DNA from: Eubacteriales bacterium
Lineage (GTDB): Bacteria > Bacillota_A > Clostridia > Lachnospirales > Lachnospiraceae
DNA: 20,151 bases
Direction: 5' to 3'
Assembly (NCBI GenBank): GCA_030533315.1
Contig: JAUNJL010000045.1
Location: forward strand, 1 to 20,151
Shown: one piece after another, positions 7,846 to 15,572 of the stretch
How positions within the stretch are numbered: position 1 is the first letter of the stretch
Layout: every line of letters begins with the position of its first letter
Translations under genes and position numbers: made by a program
Notes under the pieces: model-generated
The model's input: the letters and a program-made list of their open reading frames with translations, nothing else
Databases searched by the model: none
Told to the model about the DNA's origin: nothing

Positions 7846-9759
7846 TCAGGTGTTGATCTCCACCAGTTCTCCCGTATGCTCCCAGGTGTAGCCGCCCAGC
7901 TCCCTCAGCTTCTCATGGAACGCTTCAGACTGCAAAAGCTTTAAGAACGCCTGCACGTGGGGCAGCTCCAGGCTCTCCTTGTAAAGGGCGAAATCGTATT
8001 CTTCCTTTCCAACGGGGATGAAATCCAGATCCATGGCTTTTGCGGCCGAGGCGATCCCCATGCCCACGTCGGCTCCTTCTCCTGCGACCTGGGCGGCCAC
8101 GGCCATGTGGGTGGCCGCTTCACAGCCGTATCCCTGGATCTCCTCCGGCAGGATGCCCTCCTTTTTCAGAAGGTAGTCCAGCAGAATCCTGGTTCCGGCT
8201 CCTCTCTGGCGGTTGACGAAACGGCCCTTTTTCAGGTCTGCGATTCCATGGATGTCCAGCGGATTTCCTTTTTTTACCATCAGTCCCTGGATCCGGCCCA
8301 CACCCTTTATGAGGACCACCGGCTCCCGGAACATTTTTTTCAGGTAGGTCTGGTTGTACACGCCGGATTCCTCGTCCAGGAGATGGATGGGCGCAATGTG
8401 GGTTTCCTTACGCTTCAGGGCCATCAGGCCGCCCATGCTTCCCACATGGGTGCTGGAGAGGTAGGCGCCTGGAAAGTGCTCGGTCATCAAATCTGACGCC
8501 ACGTCCAGGATCAGATCGTGGCTTCCCGTGATCATCACCGTGCTCTGCACCTCCTCCAGGGAGCGGTACAATTCCACATCCACCGTGTCGCCGGCTTCGG
8601 CCCCCTCGCTGTTCTGAGGAATGATGCAGAAGCCGTCTGCCCGGACCAGGGACATGGCGGCTCCGGCTCCCCTTGCAAGGGGGGCGGCAACCATTTTTTC
8701 TCCGACCTGTCCCACCTTTACCCGGACGTATTCTCTGTGCTTCAGGCTGGAGACGAGACGCCTGGAGATCACAGCCGGAACCATGGCGTTTTTGGAAACA
8801 GGGGCGCCTGTCAGCATGGCGAGCACCGGGGCTGCGAAGTTCTCAAAGGCGATATAGGCGCTGACCGGGTAGCCGGGAAGACCGATCACCGGCCGATTGT
8901 TGACCACGGCCAGGATCACCGGTTTTCCAGGCTTGATGGAAACGCCGTGGACGATCACCTCCCCCAGCTCCCGGAGGACGTGCACCGTATAATCCTCCGT
9001 CCCTGCGCTGGAGCCGGCATTGATGATCACCATGTCAAATTCTTCAGACGCTTTTCGGATGCTTTCCCGGATCTTTTCATAATCATCGGGGATGACGGGG
9101 AAACGGAGGGCCTGGCCGCCCTGTTCCTTCACAAGGCCTTCAAACATTCTGGAGTTGGATTCGATGATGCTGCCTTCCTGAGGCGTCTCTCCCGGCTCGA
9201 TGATCTCCGTGCCTGTGGGGAAGATTGCTACCCTGGGCTTTGCGGCCACCGAAATCTGGGTGATGCCGCCGGAGAGGAGAACTCCCACGTCTATGGGCCG
9301 GATCCGGTGGTGTCCTGGAAGGATCATCTCTCCTGCCACAATGTCCTCTCCCACCGGACGTACATGCTGCCAGGGTGCCGCCGCCTCCACGATCCGCACA
9401 CAGTCCTCATGCTCCGTCTCCAGGAGATCCTCTGCCATGATGACCGCGTCGTATGGAGGGTGCACGGGATCCCCCGTATCCACCACCAGATAATCCTCCC
9501 CTGCCTTCAGCTCCACGGGAGCCGTTTCCAGGGCACCTTCCGTCTTTTTGGAATCAACGGCGATCCCGTCCATGGCGGCCGCATTAAAAAGGGGAGAGCA
9601 GTATTTGGCATAAACGGCGGCCTTTGTCACCCTTCCCAGGGACTCTGCCACAGGTATGTCCTCCCACTTTTTTTCCAGAACAGGCAGAAGAGCCTTCTTG
9701 TAGCGGTCGAGGGCTTCCTCCACGGAGATCGTCTTCAGATACAGATTTCTTTTCCCCAT
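7846..9759 (-). CDS. moeA: MoeA fused to a periplasmic-binding-protein-like domain
   Basis: The 637-residue protein has two parts. Residues about 1-403 are a MoeA molybdotransferase: NAAAMDGIAV (59-68), PTGTEI (181-186), NAGSSAG (247-253), KPGKP (276-280) and GLPGYPVSA (293-301). Residues about 404-637 resemble the substrate-binding fold of LysR-type regulators and ModA-like proteins, without any helix-turn-helix and without a signal peptide. Such fusions are known in bacteria and archaea. MoeA inserts metal into adenylylated pterin; the extra domain may bind oxyanion or cofactor inside the cell. The ribosome site AAGGAGA precedes the ATG at 9759. A second MoeA is encoded just upstream, so the pair may divide metal specificity or steps. 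Confidence 0.93.
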   Translation of the reverse strand: MGKRNLYLKTISVEEALDRYKKALLPVLEKKWEDIPVAESLGRVTKAAVYAKYCSPLFNAAAMDGIAVDSKKTEGALETAPVELKAGEDYLVVDTGDPVHPPYDAVIMAEDLLETEHEDCVRIVEAAAPWQHVRPVGEDIVAGEMILPGHHRIRPIDVGVLLSGGITQISVAAKPRVAIFPTGTEIIEPGETPQEGSIIESNSRMFEGLVKEQGGQALRFPVIPDDYEKIRESIRKASEEFDMVIINAGSSAGTEDYTVHVLRELGEVIVHGVSIKPGKPVILAVVNNRPVIGLPGYPVSAYIAFENFAAPVLAMLTGAPVSKNAMVPAVISRRLVSSLKHREYVRVKVGQVGEKMVAAPLARGAGAAMSLVRADGFCIIPQNSEGAEAGDTVDVELYRSLEEVQSTVMITGSHDLILDVASDLMTEHFPGAYLSSTHVGSMGGLMALKRKETHIAPIHLLDEESGVYNQTYLKKMFREPVVLIKGVGRIQGLMVKKGNPLDIHGIADLKKGRFVNRQRGAGTRILLDYLLKKEGILPEEIQGYGCEAATHMAVAAQVAGEGADVGMGIASAAKAMDLDFIPVGKEEYDFALYKESLELPHVQAFLKLLQSEAFHEKLRELGGYTWEHTGELVEINT

Positions 9760-9799
9760 ATGATTTCTCCTTCTCGTCTTTTTGTTTTTGCTTGAGCCT

Positions 9800-9822
9800 G
9801 CACCCGTCCGTTTGCGGGGTGC
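9800..9822. repeat. Inverted repeat between the two moeA genes
   Basis: GCACCC at 9800-9805 and GGGTGC at 9817-9822 form a 6-bp stem in the 79-base gap between moeA and the moeA fusion gene. On the transcribed (minus) strand no T-run follows, so read-through is expected. A T-run exists only on the plus-strand side, where no gene is read. Function unknown. Confidence 0.3.
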
Positions 9823-9838
9823 GGCGGTTTTTCGGAGG

Positions 9839-11068
9839 CTAAAAAAGCTTTACGATCACAGGATCGCCCTTCTTTAAGCCCTCGCTGTCCAGCGGGATTT
9901 TCACATAGCCCTCGGACCCGGTCAGGGTACGCATCAGGCCAGACTTGCCCAGGACGGGCCTGGCCAGGAAACCCTCTTGGGCTTCGATCAGCTTTACCAT
10001 CAGGTAGGTTTCCTTTCCGGGGGCCGCCGGCACGTTGCTTTCCATGAGGGCGGGGATCCCCGGCCTCTCCTTTTGGCCGGTGCGGACTCTCTCCAGCCAT
10101 CCTCCCAAAAGGGAAAAGACTGTCAGGGCAGCTCCGGGATGGCCTGGAAGACCCAGGAGTACGGTTTCGGAAGCCTTGTCCACGGCTGCGATGGTGGGCT
10201 TTCCGGGCTTTATGGCCAATCCATGGGTGAGGACTCCAGGGGAGGAAAGCTCCGAAAACAGTCTTGCCGTCATGTCCTTTTTTCCCTGGGAGCTGCCTCC
10301 GGAGATGGCTACCAGGTCGCTTTGGGCCATAGCCTCCTTGATGGCCGTTCGCAGCTCCTCCTCCCGGTCAGGCAGGACGCGGGAGGCTATGGGAAGAAAT
10401 CCCAGCTCTTGGGCCATGGCCGTCAGGGAATAGGTGTTGATGTCAAAAATCTGTCCCGGTCCGGGAACTTCCTCCAAAGACCTCAGTTCATCCCCCGTGG
10501 ACAGAATGGTGATCCGCAGGGGGGCGTAAACCAGGACGGACGAGATCCCGTTCCCGGCAAGGGCGCCGATCTGAGCGGCCTGAAGAAGAGTTCCCGCTTC
10601 CAGGATCGTCTCACCGGCCTGCACATCCTCGCCGATCTGGACCACGTTTTTCCCTGGAGAGACGGACTGGTACACTGCAGCATCCTCTTCACCGAAGAGC
10701 TCGCAGTACTCCACCATGGCCATGGCGTCCGCCCCGGGGGGAAGCATTCCTCCTGTGGGGACATAGGCGCAGGTGCCGCTTTGGATTACGTGCTTTGCCT
10801 CCTGCCCCATCTCCACATCGCCCAGGATGCGGAGGAACACCGGAAGGCTCTCGCTGGCTCCCTGTGTGTCGGAGGCCTTCACCGCATATCCGTCCACCGT
10901 GGAGCGTACAAATCCAGGAAGGGGTTCCTTTGCCAGGATATCCTCCCCCAGGATCCTTCCTCTGGCCTCGGTCAGGGGGATCCTTTCTTTTTTTCCAAAA
11001 TCCCAGGTTATCTCTCTTAAAAGCTTTTCTCTGGCCTGGTCCAGGCTGTCTACCTTCAGCAGCTTCAT
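9839..11068 (-). CDS. moeA: Molybdopterin molybdotransferase / tungstotransferase MoeA
   Basis: MoeA uses adenylylated pterin and molybdate or tungstate to form the metal cofactor. The 409-residue protein has normal family length. Motifs in order are STVDGYAV (56-63), the PTGGMLPPGAD region (104-114), STGDEL (190-195), SGGSSQGKKD (256-265), KPGKPT (287-292) and GLPGHPGAA (306-314), then a C-terminal beta-barrel ending in DPVIVKLF. The frame is open further upstream, but ATG 11068 is chosen because AGGAGAG lies about eight bases away and the upstream residues do not look conserved. Given its position after tupABC and upstream of a second moeA in an AOR locus, it may act with tungsten; this is inference. 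Confidence 0.93.
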   Translation of the reverse strand: MKLLKVDSLDQAREKLLREITWDFGKKERIPLTEARGRILGEDILAKEPLPGFVRSTVDGYAVKASDTQGASESLPVFLRILGDVEMGQEAKHVIQSGTCAYVPTGGMLPPGADAMAMVEYCELFGEEDAAVYQSVSPGKNVVQIGEDVQAGETILEAGTLLQAAQIGALAGNGISSVLVYAPLRITILSTGDELRSLEEVPGPGQIFDINTYSLTAMAQELGFLPIASRVLPDREEELRTAIKEAMAQSDLVAISGGSSQGKKDMTARLFSELSSPGVLTHGLAIKPGKPTIAAVDKASETVLLGLPGHPGAALTVFSLLGGWLERVRTGQKERPGIPALMESNVPAAPGKETYLMVKLIEAQEGFLARPVLGKSGLMRTLTGSEGYVKIPLDSEGLKKGDPVIVKLF

Positions 11069-11208
11069 AATATATTCTCTCCTGTTTCTTTTTTGATGAT
11101 CCCCAACAGCGGGGCCTTTCTTTGGGCCCATGCACATGGGAAAAAGGCTCCCGGTACAGGGCGGAGGGATCGTGCACGGCCGTTTCCTTCCGGCAGGTGC
11201 GGGCCGGC
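11069..11208 (-). other. Gap between tupC and moeA with two short palindromes
   Basis: This 140-base non-coding stretch separates the transporter genes from moeA. It contains CCCATG/CATGGG (11127-11132 and 11135-11140) and GGGCC/GGCCC (11112-11116 and 11125-11129), which overlap and cannot both form. The moeA ribosome site is at 11077-11083. I see no convincing promoter or terminator, so co-transcription with tupC is likely. Confidence 0.3.
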
Positions 11209-11913
11209 TTACGGACGTCCGCTGCTGGGATCCTTCAGGACCATCTCACCTGCCAGGAAATCCCGCACCTCCGGCACCGAAGAGTGAAATAGAACCTCCC
11301 TGGTTTCGCCGCTTTCCAGAAGCCGTCCTTTCTGAAAAACGTGGACCCTCTGGCATATCCGGAGGATCAGGGACATTCTGTGGCTGATGAGGATCCAGGT
11401 GTTTTTTTCTTTGTGCCACATGTCCAGGATCCGCTCCTCAAAAAATTTCATGCTGTCGGGATCCAGGTTGGACAGGGTTTCATCCACCATGATCAGCTTT
11501 GGGTGAAAGCACATGGCCCGAAGCATGGACAGCTTCTGTCTCTCTCCGCTGGAAAGGCCTCTGGCGTACTGATCCGCCTTATTCTCCAGGCCGCAGGAGG
11601 CCAGAAGCCGGTACATTTCTTCACGGTTCGGTTTTTGCTTTCGGAGCTTTAGGGGATAGATCAGGTTTTGGTATACGGTATCATGGAGCAGATAGGGCCT
11701 TTGGGGGGCCAGGGTAATGTCCTCCGGCTTCAGGCCTCCATAATCGATGGTTCCCTGATCCGGTTTTTGGATTCCCATGATCAGCTTGGCCAAGGTGGTC
11801 TTTCCGCTTCCATTGCTGCCGATAAAGCCATGGATGCAGCCCTCTTCCAATTCCAGGTCTTTGATCCTCAGGGTAAAATTCCCTACCTTTTTTTCCAAAT
11901 CAGTAATTCTCAT
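11209..11913 (-). CDS. tupC: Tungstate ABC transporter ATP-binding protein (TupC)
   Basis: This is the ATPase subunit that powers oxyanion import. The 234-residue protein has Walker A GSNGSGKT (32-39), a Q-loop at Gln71 (APQRPYLL), signature LSSGE (120-124), Walker B IMVDE ending at Glu145, a D-loop (SNLD) and switch His178. It lacks the C-terminal molybdate-binding (TOBE/MOP) domain of ModC, which fits TupC. ATG 11913 is selected over an upstream ATG at 11946 because AAAGGA lies in front of it and the conserved sequence starts there. The start overlaps the tupB end by fourteen bases, indicating coupled translation with its permease. Confidence 0.9.
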   Translation of the reverse strand: MRITDLEKKVGNFTLRIKDLELEEGCIHGFIGSNGSGKTTLAKLIMGIQKPDQGTIDYGGLKPEDITLAPQRPYLLHDTVYQNLIYPLKLRKQKPNREEMYRLLASCGLENKADQYARGLSSGERQKLSMLRAMCFHPKLIMVDETLSNLDPDSMKFFEERILDMWHKEKNTWILISHRMSLILRICQRVHVFQKGRLLESGETREVLFHSSVPEVRDFLAGEMVLKDPSSGRP

Positions 11914-12586
11914 CGGCACCGGATTCCTTTCTGAAAAAGTCGGCAAGGCACTGCAGAATAAAGGCCATGGCCAGAAGGAGGAGGCCCAGGGTCATACCCT
12001 CCGTGAAGATCCCCTGGCTTTTCAGCAGGGAGATGGCCGTGGTCATGGTCCTGGTGTGCCCTTTGATATTGCCGCCCACCAGCATGACGGCGCCCACCTC
12101 GCTGATGGACCGTCCGAATCCCGTCACAACGGCGAAATAGATTTCGTGCTTCATCTCCCGAAGAAGGAGAAGCTGTGTCTGAAGCTGTCCCGCTCCCATG
12201 GTTTTTGCGAACACGCGGATGGCCGGGGCGGCTCCCGAGGCATAGGTATAGATCATGCCACAGATAATGGGGGTAATGATGATGGTTTGTGCCAGGACCA
12301 TTCCCTTCACCGTAAAAAGAAGGTTCAGGGATCCAAGAGGCCCTCTTCTCATGGTCAGCATGTACACAAAAAGTCCCACCACCACCGGAGGGACTCCCAT
12401 GAGCGTTCGGTTTATGCGGACCACGATCCTTTTGCCGGGAAAAGAAAATCGTTCCAGGGCCAGCCCCAGAAGGATCCCCAGCAGAGAGGAGAGCAGCGTG
12501 GAAGTGAACGCCATTCGGATGGTAACCCGAATGGCGTCGCTGACACCCACATCAGAAAATAGTTTGTTAAACAATGTTTCCAGCAT
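11900..12586 (-). CDS. tupB: Tungstate ABC transporter permease (TupB)
   Basis: This inner-membrane permease has 228 residues and about five or six hydrophobic segments. Examples are around 25-45, 60-82 and 93-115, with a last one near 197-218. The cytoplasmic loop carrying GFGRSISEVGAVMLVGGNI (about 156-174) matches the ATPase-contact (EAA) loop of molybdate/tungstate permeases. It sits between the binding protein and ATPase genes, 23 bases after tupA and overlapping tupC. Permease sequences alone do not separate tungstate from molybdate; the assignment rests mainly on the TupA-type binding protein. Confidence 0.91.
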   Translation of the reverse strand: MLETLFNKLFSDVGVSDAIRVTIRMAFTSTLLSSLLGILLGLALERFSFPGKRIVVRINRTLMGVPPVVVGLFVYMLTMRRGPLGSLNLLFTVKGMVLAQTIIITPIICGMIYTYASGAAPAIRVFAKTMGAGQLQTQLLLLREMKHEIYFAVVTGFGRSISEVGAVMLVGGNIKGHTRTMTTAISLLKSQGIFTEGMTLGLLLLAMAFILQCLADFFRKESGADENY

Positions 12587-12609
12587 GGATCCACTCCCGT
12601 CAGCCTGGC

Positions 12610-13467
12610 TTATGCTTCTTTGTCGTCTGCGTTTGGAACAAACAGAGCCTGGCCATAATCCTCCACGCCAAACTCGCCGATCAGCTCCTGCACATCCTCT
12701 GAGCAGATCCAGGTGATGAACTCATTTGCGGCCTCGTTGTTGACCTCTGGATATTTCTCTGGATTCACGGCGATCACACCATACTGGTTCAGCAGGTTCT
12801 TGTCGCCCTCACAAACAACCTCCAGCTCCAGGGCAACGTCGGCGTCCTTTTTCATTTTCAGGAAGGTTCCTCTGTCGGTGAGGCAGTAGGCTTCTTTTTC
12901 GTCTGCCATCGTCAAAGTGGCGCCCATGCCCTGCCCGGATTCCTGGTAATTGGGGTTGGTGGTAGGATCCAGCTCCAGAGCGGCCCAGATCTTCTTTTCC
13001 TTCTTGTCTGTACCGGAGTCGTCTCCTCTGGAGATAAAGGGAAGCTCCTCCTCCAGAATGGTTCCGAATACCTGGTTGATGTCCTCAGAGTGCTGGATGG
13101 GCTCTGCGGGACCTGCCACCACGAAATCATTGTACATTACCGGGAAACGCTCAACGCCGAAGCCATTTTCCACAAACTCCTCTTCGCTGGCCTTTGCGTG
13201 CACCAGGACGATGTCCACGTCTCCGTTTTCGCCCATCTTCAGGGCTTCTCCCGTGCCTACTGCATCCCACAGGAGCTCATATCCGGTATCCTCCAGGAAA
13301 ATGGGGGCCAGATAGTCCAGAAGGCCCGTGTCAGCGGTGCTGGTGGTGGTGGCCATCATCAGGTGTCCCTTACTTTCGGCTTCCTCTGCCATGACTGGAA
13401 TGCAGCTCATCACAAGGCTTGCGGCCACCGCCGTTCCCAGTCCCAGTCTGATCGTGTTTTTTCTCAT
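12610..13467 (-). CDS. tupA: Tungstate-binding protein of ABC transporter (TupA)
   Basis: This extracytoplasmic binding protein of 285 residues has an N-terminal signal sequence: positive MRKNTIR, then a hydrophobic stretch to about residue 27. Two processing sites are possible: signal peptidase I after VMA (27), or lipoprotein processing at Cys22. The latter would tether it to the membrane as expected in a Gram-positive, though the lipobox VMSC is imperfect. The TupA hallmarks are clear: TTTS at 40-43, VGTGEAL (70-76), SRGDDSGT (146-153) and TDRGT (197-201). TupA proteins bind tungstate with very high selectivity over molybdate. A strong AAGGAGG site precedes the ATG, which itself follows a long structured leader. 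Confidence 0.93.
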   Translation of the reverse strand: MRKNTIRLGLGTAVAASLVMSCIPVMAEEAESKGHLMMATTTSTADTGLLDYLAPIFLEDTGYELLWDAVGTGEALKMGENGDVDIVLVHAKASEEEFVENGFGVERFPVMYNDFVVAGPAEPIQHSEDINQVFGTILEEELPFISRGDDSGTDKKEKKIWAALELDPTTNPNYQESGQGMGATLTMADEKEAYCLTDRGTFLKMKKDADVALELEVVCEGDKNLLNQYGVIAVNPEKYPEVNNEAANEFITWICSEDVQELIGEFGVEDYGQALFVPNADDKEA

Positions 13468-13680
13468 TTTAGTGTCCTCCTTTTTGTGCTTGTGTATTTA
13501 TTCCTGCGGGCGGCGGGCCGGTTGGTCATGCTTGCGCAGATATCAGGCGGCGGCCGCAGGAGTCAAAAACCCCTGGTACGCTTCGGCGCCTGCAGGCTGG
13601 ATATTCCGCTGCCTGCAAAAAGGGGTTTTTGATTGAAACAGGCAGCGGCTCCTTGGAGGGGGGCAGCCCTGTATTCAATC
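13468..13680 (-). promoter_or_regulatory. Structured leader upstream of tupA with alternative hairpins (candidate attenuator or riboswitch)
   Basis: The gap between moaA and tupA is dense in inverted repeats, read on the minus strand. (a) GATTGAA/TTCAATC (13674-13680 with 13631-13637), extended by ACAGG/CCTGT (13668-13672 with 13638-13642). (b) CCGCTGCCTG/CAGGCAGCGG (13639-13648 with 13606-13615), a perfect 10-bp pair that excludes (a). (c) TCAAAAACCCCT/AGGGGTTTTTGA (13621-13632 with 13563-13574), a perfect 12-bp pair ending in a T-run like a terminator. (d) CCTGCGG/CCGCAGG (13554-13560 with 13503-13509), enclosing a GCAA-tetraloop hairpin at 13529-13538. The mutually exclusive pairings and terminator-like arm suggest conditional termination before tupA. 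Ligand and class are unknown. Confidence 0.5.
13563..13632 (-). terminator. Terminator-like inverted repeat in the moaA-tupA gap
   Basis: Perfect 12-bp arms (13563-13574 and 13621-13632) bring together A5-C4 and G4-T5 tracts, so the minus-strand RNA would end its stem in a run of five U. The 46-base interior contains further small hairpins, including one closed by a CGAA/TTCG-type loop. The long interior is unusual for a simple terminator and fits an attenuator. The element is nearly symmetric, so it could also work in the opposite direction. Confidence 0.45.
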
Positions 13681-13739
13681 CTTTGCTTTTACTATTTTGT
13701 CTTCCGTTTTTTCTCTTTCCTATTGCGGCGCACAGGCTG

Positions 13740-14714
13740 TCAGCCGCCGATCTGTGACATGATCTTCTGCTCCACGTTTGTCCCATCCTCCTGGAAGAAG
13801 GCATGGCACTCCGGCTTGTGCGCCAGGGTTTCTTTTATGAGGTCCTTGATGTCTTCCTTGGAGGCTCCCTGCCGCAGCGCACCTCTTAAGTCCTTTCCTG
13901 TTTCGTACTGCAGGCAGGCTTTTAAATATCCCTGAGCCGTCAGACGCACCCGGTTGCAGGAGCTGCAGAATTTATGGCTTACGGCGCTGATAAACCCGAT
14001 TTTTCCCAGAAAGCCTGGGAAAGAGTAGTAATGTGCCGGGCCGTTCCCAAGGAGCTGGGAGCACACCTGCTCCTGTCCATACTTTTCCCTGAGCTGCCTT
14101 AGCAGCTCATCCTCGTTCATACCGGAAAAGGTTTTTCCAAGGCCGATGGGCATCATCTCTATAAAGCGTACATGAACAGGATGCTTCCGGGAGAGCTCTG
14201 CAAGCTGGCAAAGCTCCTGGAGGCTTTGGTCCATGAGCACACAATTCACCTTCAGGGGGATGTCCTTGTATTCCAAGGCCTTCTGGAAGCCTTCATAAGC
14301 CTTCTGAAAGGCATCTCTTCTCGTGATCTGCTGGTACCGCTCTTCATTCAGGGTATCCAGGCTGAGATTGATACCGTTGATCCCGGCCTTTGCCAGATCG
14401 TCCATCTGCTCCCCCAAAAGCACGCCGTTGGTGGTCAGGGTTACCTGACTGATGCCGGGAAGCTCCTTTAATTCCTTTACAAGGGCTGAAAGATTCCTTC
14501 TTACAAGGGGCTCTCCCCCCGTTAGCTTGATCTTCTGGACTCCCAGCTCGGCCATAGCCTCGGCGATCTGCATGATCTCGTGATACCGCAGGATCTCATC
14601 GTGGGCGGCCATGGGGACTCCCTCCTCCGGCATACAGTACCTGCACCGCAGATTGCAGCGGTCCGTCACAGAAATCCGAAGGTAATCGATCTTCCTCCCT
14701 ATTTTGTCAATCAT
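13740..14714 (-). CDS. moaA: GTP 3',8-cyclase (MoaA), radical SAM enzyme of pterin cofactor synthesis
   Basis: MoaA starts molybdenum/tungsten cofactor synthesis by converting GTP to 3',8-cyclo-7,8-dihydro-GTP. The 324-residue protein has normal length. The radical SAM cluster motif is Cys20, Cys24 and Cys27 (DRCNLRCRYC). The second, substrate-binding cluster uses Cys250, Cys253 and Cys267 (KFCSSCNRVRL and LKACL). The essential C-terminal Gly-Gly is present at 323-324. The GGEP motif is at 66-69. The ATG is preceded by CGGAG nine bases away. Its partner MoaC is not in the window and must be encoded elsewhere if the pathway is complete. Upstream lies a 138-base structured leader. Confidence 0.96.
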   Translation of the reverse strand: MIDKIGRKIDYLRISVTDRCNLRCRYCMPEEGVPMAAHDEILRYHEIMQIAEAMAELGVQKIKLTGGEPLVRRNLSALVKELKELPGISQVTLTTNGVLLGEQMDDLAKAGINGINLSLDTLNEERYQQITRRDAFQKAYEGFQKALEYKDIPLKVNCVLMDQSLQELCQLAELSRKHPVHVRFIEMMPIGLGKTFSGMNEDELLRQLREKYGQEQVCSQLLGNGPAHYYSFPGFLGKIGFISAVSHKFCSSCNRVRLTAQGYLKACLQYETGKDLRGALRQGASKEDIKDLIKETLAHKPECHAFFQEDGTNVEQKIMSQIGG

Positions 14715-14852
14715 AAGTCAACACTCCGTATTTTCAAATTTGTAATCGTCCAGGCACCTGAGCGGGCGCCTGGTCCCCGCAGCCTCATCCGGGGGCGGGA
14801 AAGCATCCCCATCCCCGGACGCCGGAGCCAGGAGGTGTGTCCCACCTTGCTC
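14715..14852 (-). promoter_or_regulatory. Three-hairpin leader upstream of moaA (candidate cis-regulatory RNA)
   Basis: Read on the minus strand, the gap after the moeB-like gene holds three successive hairpins. AGGTG/CACCT is at 14843-14847 with 14833-14837. TCCGGGG/CCCCGGA is at 14813-14819 with 14788-14794, and contains an inner GGGA/TCCC stem. CCAGGC/GCCTGG is at 14768-14773 with 14750-14755. An unpaired AT-rich stretch then leads to the moaA ribosome site. moaA leaders are a known home of the Moco riboswitch family, but I could not align this sequence to that consensus by eye. No promoter is evident, so it would act within the operon mRNA. Confidence 0.42.
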
Positions 14853-15569
14853 TCATGTCCTGGAAAGGCTTCCATGAATGGGGCAGGAAGGGCTTTTTTC
14901 CACTGGCAGGCAGTCGAAGCTTCCGTCCAGTCCGTCGTAGGTAAGCAGCCGTCCGTACAGAGGCTTTCCAGCCCCGGTCAAAAGCTTGATGCATTCCACC
15001 GCCTGGAGGCTGCCGATCACTCCTGCCACGGCGCCTAGGGAGGGGATCGGGGCATCCTTTTCCTCTGCTTGGCTGCCAAGGCATTCCATGCAGGGCGTAT
15101 CCTTCCCGATGGTCATCACATACCCATAAAAGCCATGGATGCCTCCCTCCACCAAAGGAATCCCCAGATCCTGGCAGGCTCTGTTGAGGCACCGCCTGGT
15201 GTGCTGGTTGTCCACGCAGGCGACCACGGCCTGAACGTCTCCGATCAGCTGACGGACACTGTTCTCGTCTATGGTGGCTGTGATCCCTTCTATTTCCTCC
15301 TCAGGGTGGGCGGCGGCCAGGCGCTCCTGGGCGCACAAAGCCTTCGATCTTCCCAGATCTGCCACACCGTAGAGGATCTGTCTGTTTAAATTGGAGGGGG
15401 CTACCGTATCATTGTCGATGATACGGATATGTCCCACTCCTCCGTAGGATAGGTAAAGGGCAGCAGGGCCTCCCAGGCCGCCGGCCCCGATGACGGCGAC
15501 CCTTCCCTTTTTCAGCTTCAGCTGGCCCTCCTCCCCGATCTGGGGAATGAGCTTCTGTCTGCTGTACAT
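14853..15569 (-). CDS. moeB: MoeB/ThiF-family adenylyltransferase activating MoaD
   Basis: This E1-like enzyme adenylates the C-terminal glycine of a ubiquitin-like sulfur carrier. The 238-residue protein has the nucleotide loop GAGGLGG (28-34), NLNRQ with Arg63, and catalytic Asp120 in ACVDN. Zinc ligands Cys160 and Cys163 (CMEC) are present. The second zinc half is CPIH (Cys229, His232) where CxxC is usual, an odd ligand set. The gene starts three bases after moaD, and its ribosome site GGGAGGTGG lies inside the moaD end, so the pair is translationally coupled. MoeB, ThiF and HesA are hard to separate by sequence; the neighbourhood makes MoaD the obvious substrate. Confidence 0.87.
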   Translation of the reverse strand: MYSRQKLIPQIGEEGQLKLKKGRVAVIGAGGLGGPAALYLSYGGVGHIRIIDNDTVAPSNLNRQILYGVADLGRSKALCAQERLAAAHPEEEIEGITATIDENSVRQLIGDVQAVVACVDNQHTRRCLNRACQDLGIPLVEGGIHGFYGYVMTIGKDTPCMECLGSQAEEKDAPIPSLGAVAGVIGSLQAVECIKLLTGAGKPLYGRLLTYDGLDGSFDCLPVEKSPSCPIHGSLSRT

Positions 15570-15572
15570 GTC

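Noticed and set aside
8518..11020. Two long plus-strand open frames (8518-9795 and 9977-11020) opposite the two moeA genes.
   Set aside because: Both are mirror frames of strongly conserved MoeA sequences, and no promoter, ribosome site or domain supports them.
12610..13467. Annotation of the binding protein as molybdate-binding ModA or phosphate-binding PstS.
   Set aside because: The TTTS, SRGDDSGT and TDRGT motifs and the partner proteins, including an ATPase lacking the ModC C-terminal domain, fit TupA better.
13563..13632. The 12-bp inverted repeats in the moaA-tupA gap as ends of a miniature transposable element.
   Set aside because: There are no flanking target-site duplications and no second copy in the window, and the A/C-G/T arms are better explained as a terminator-like stem.
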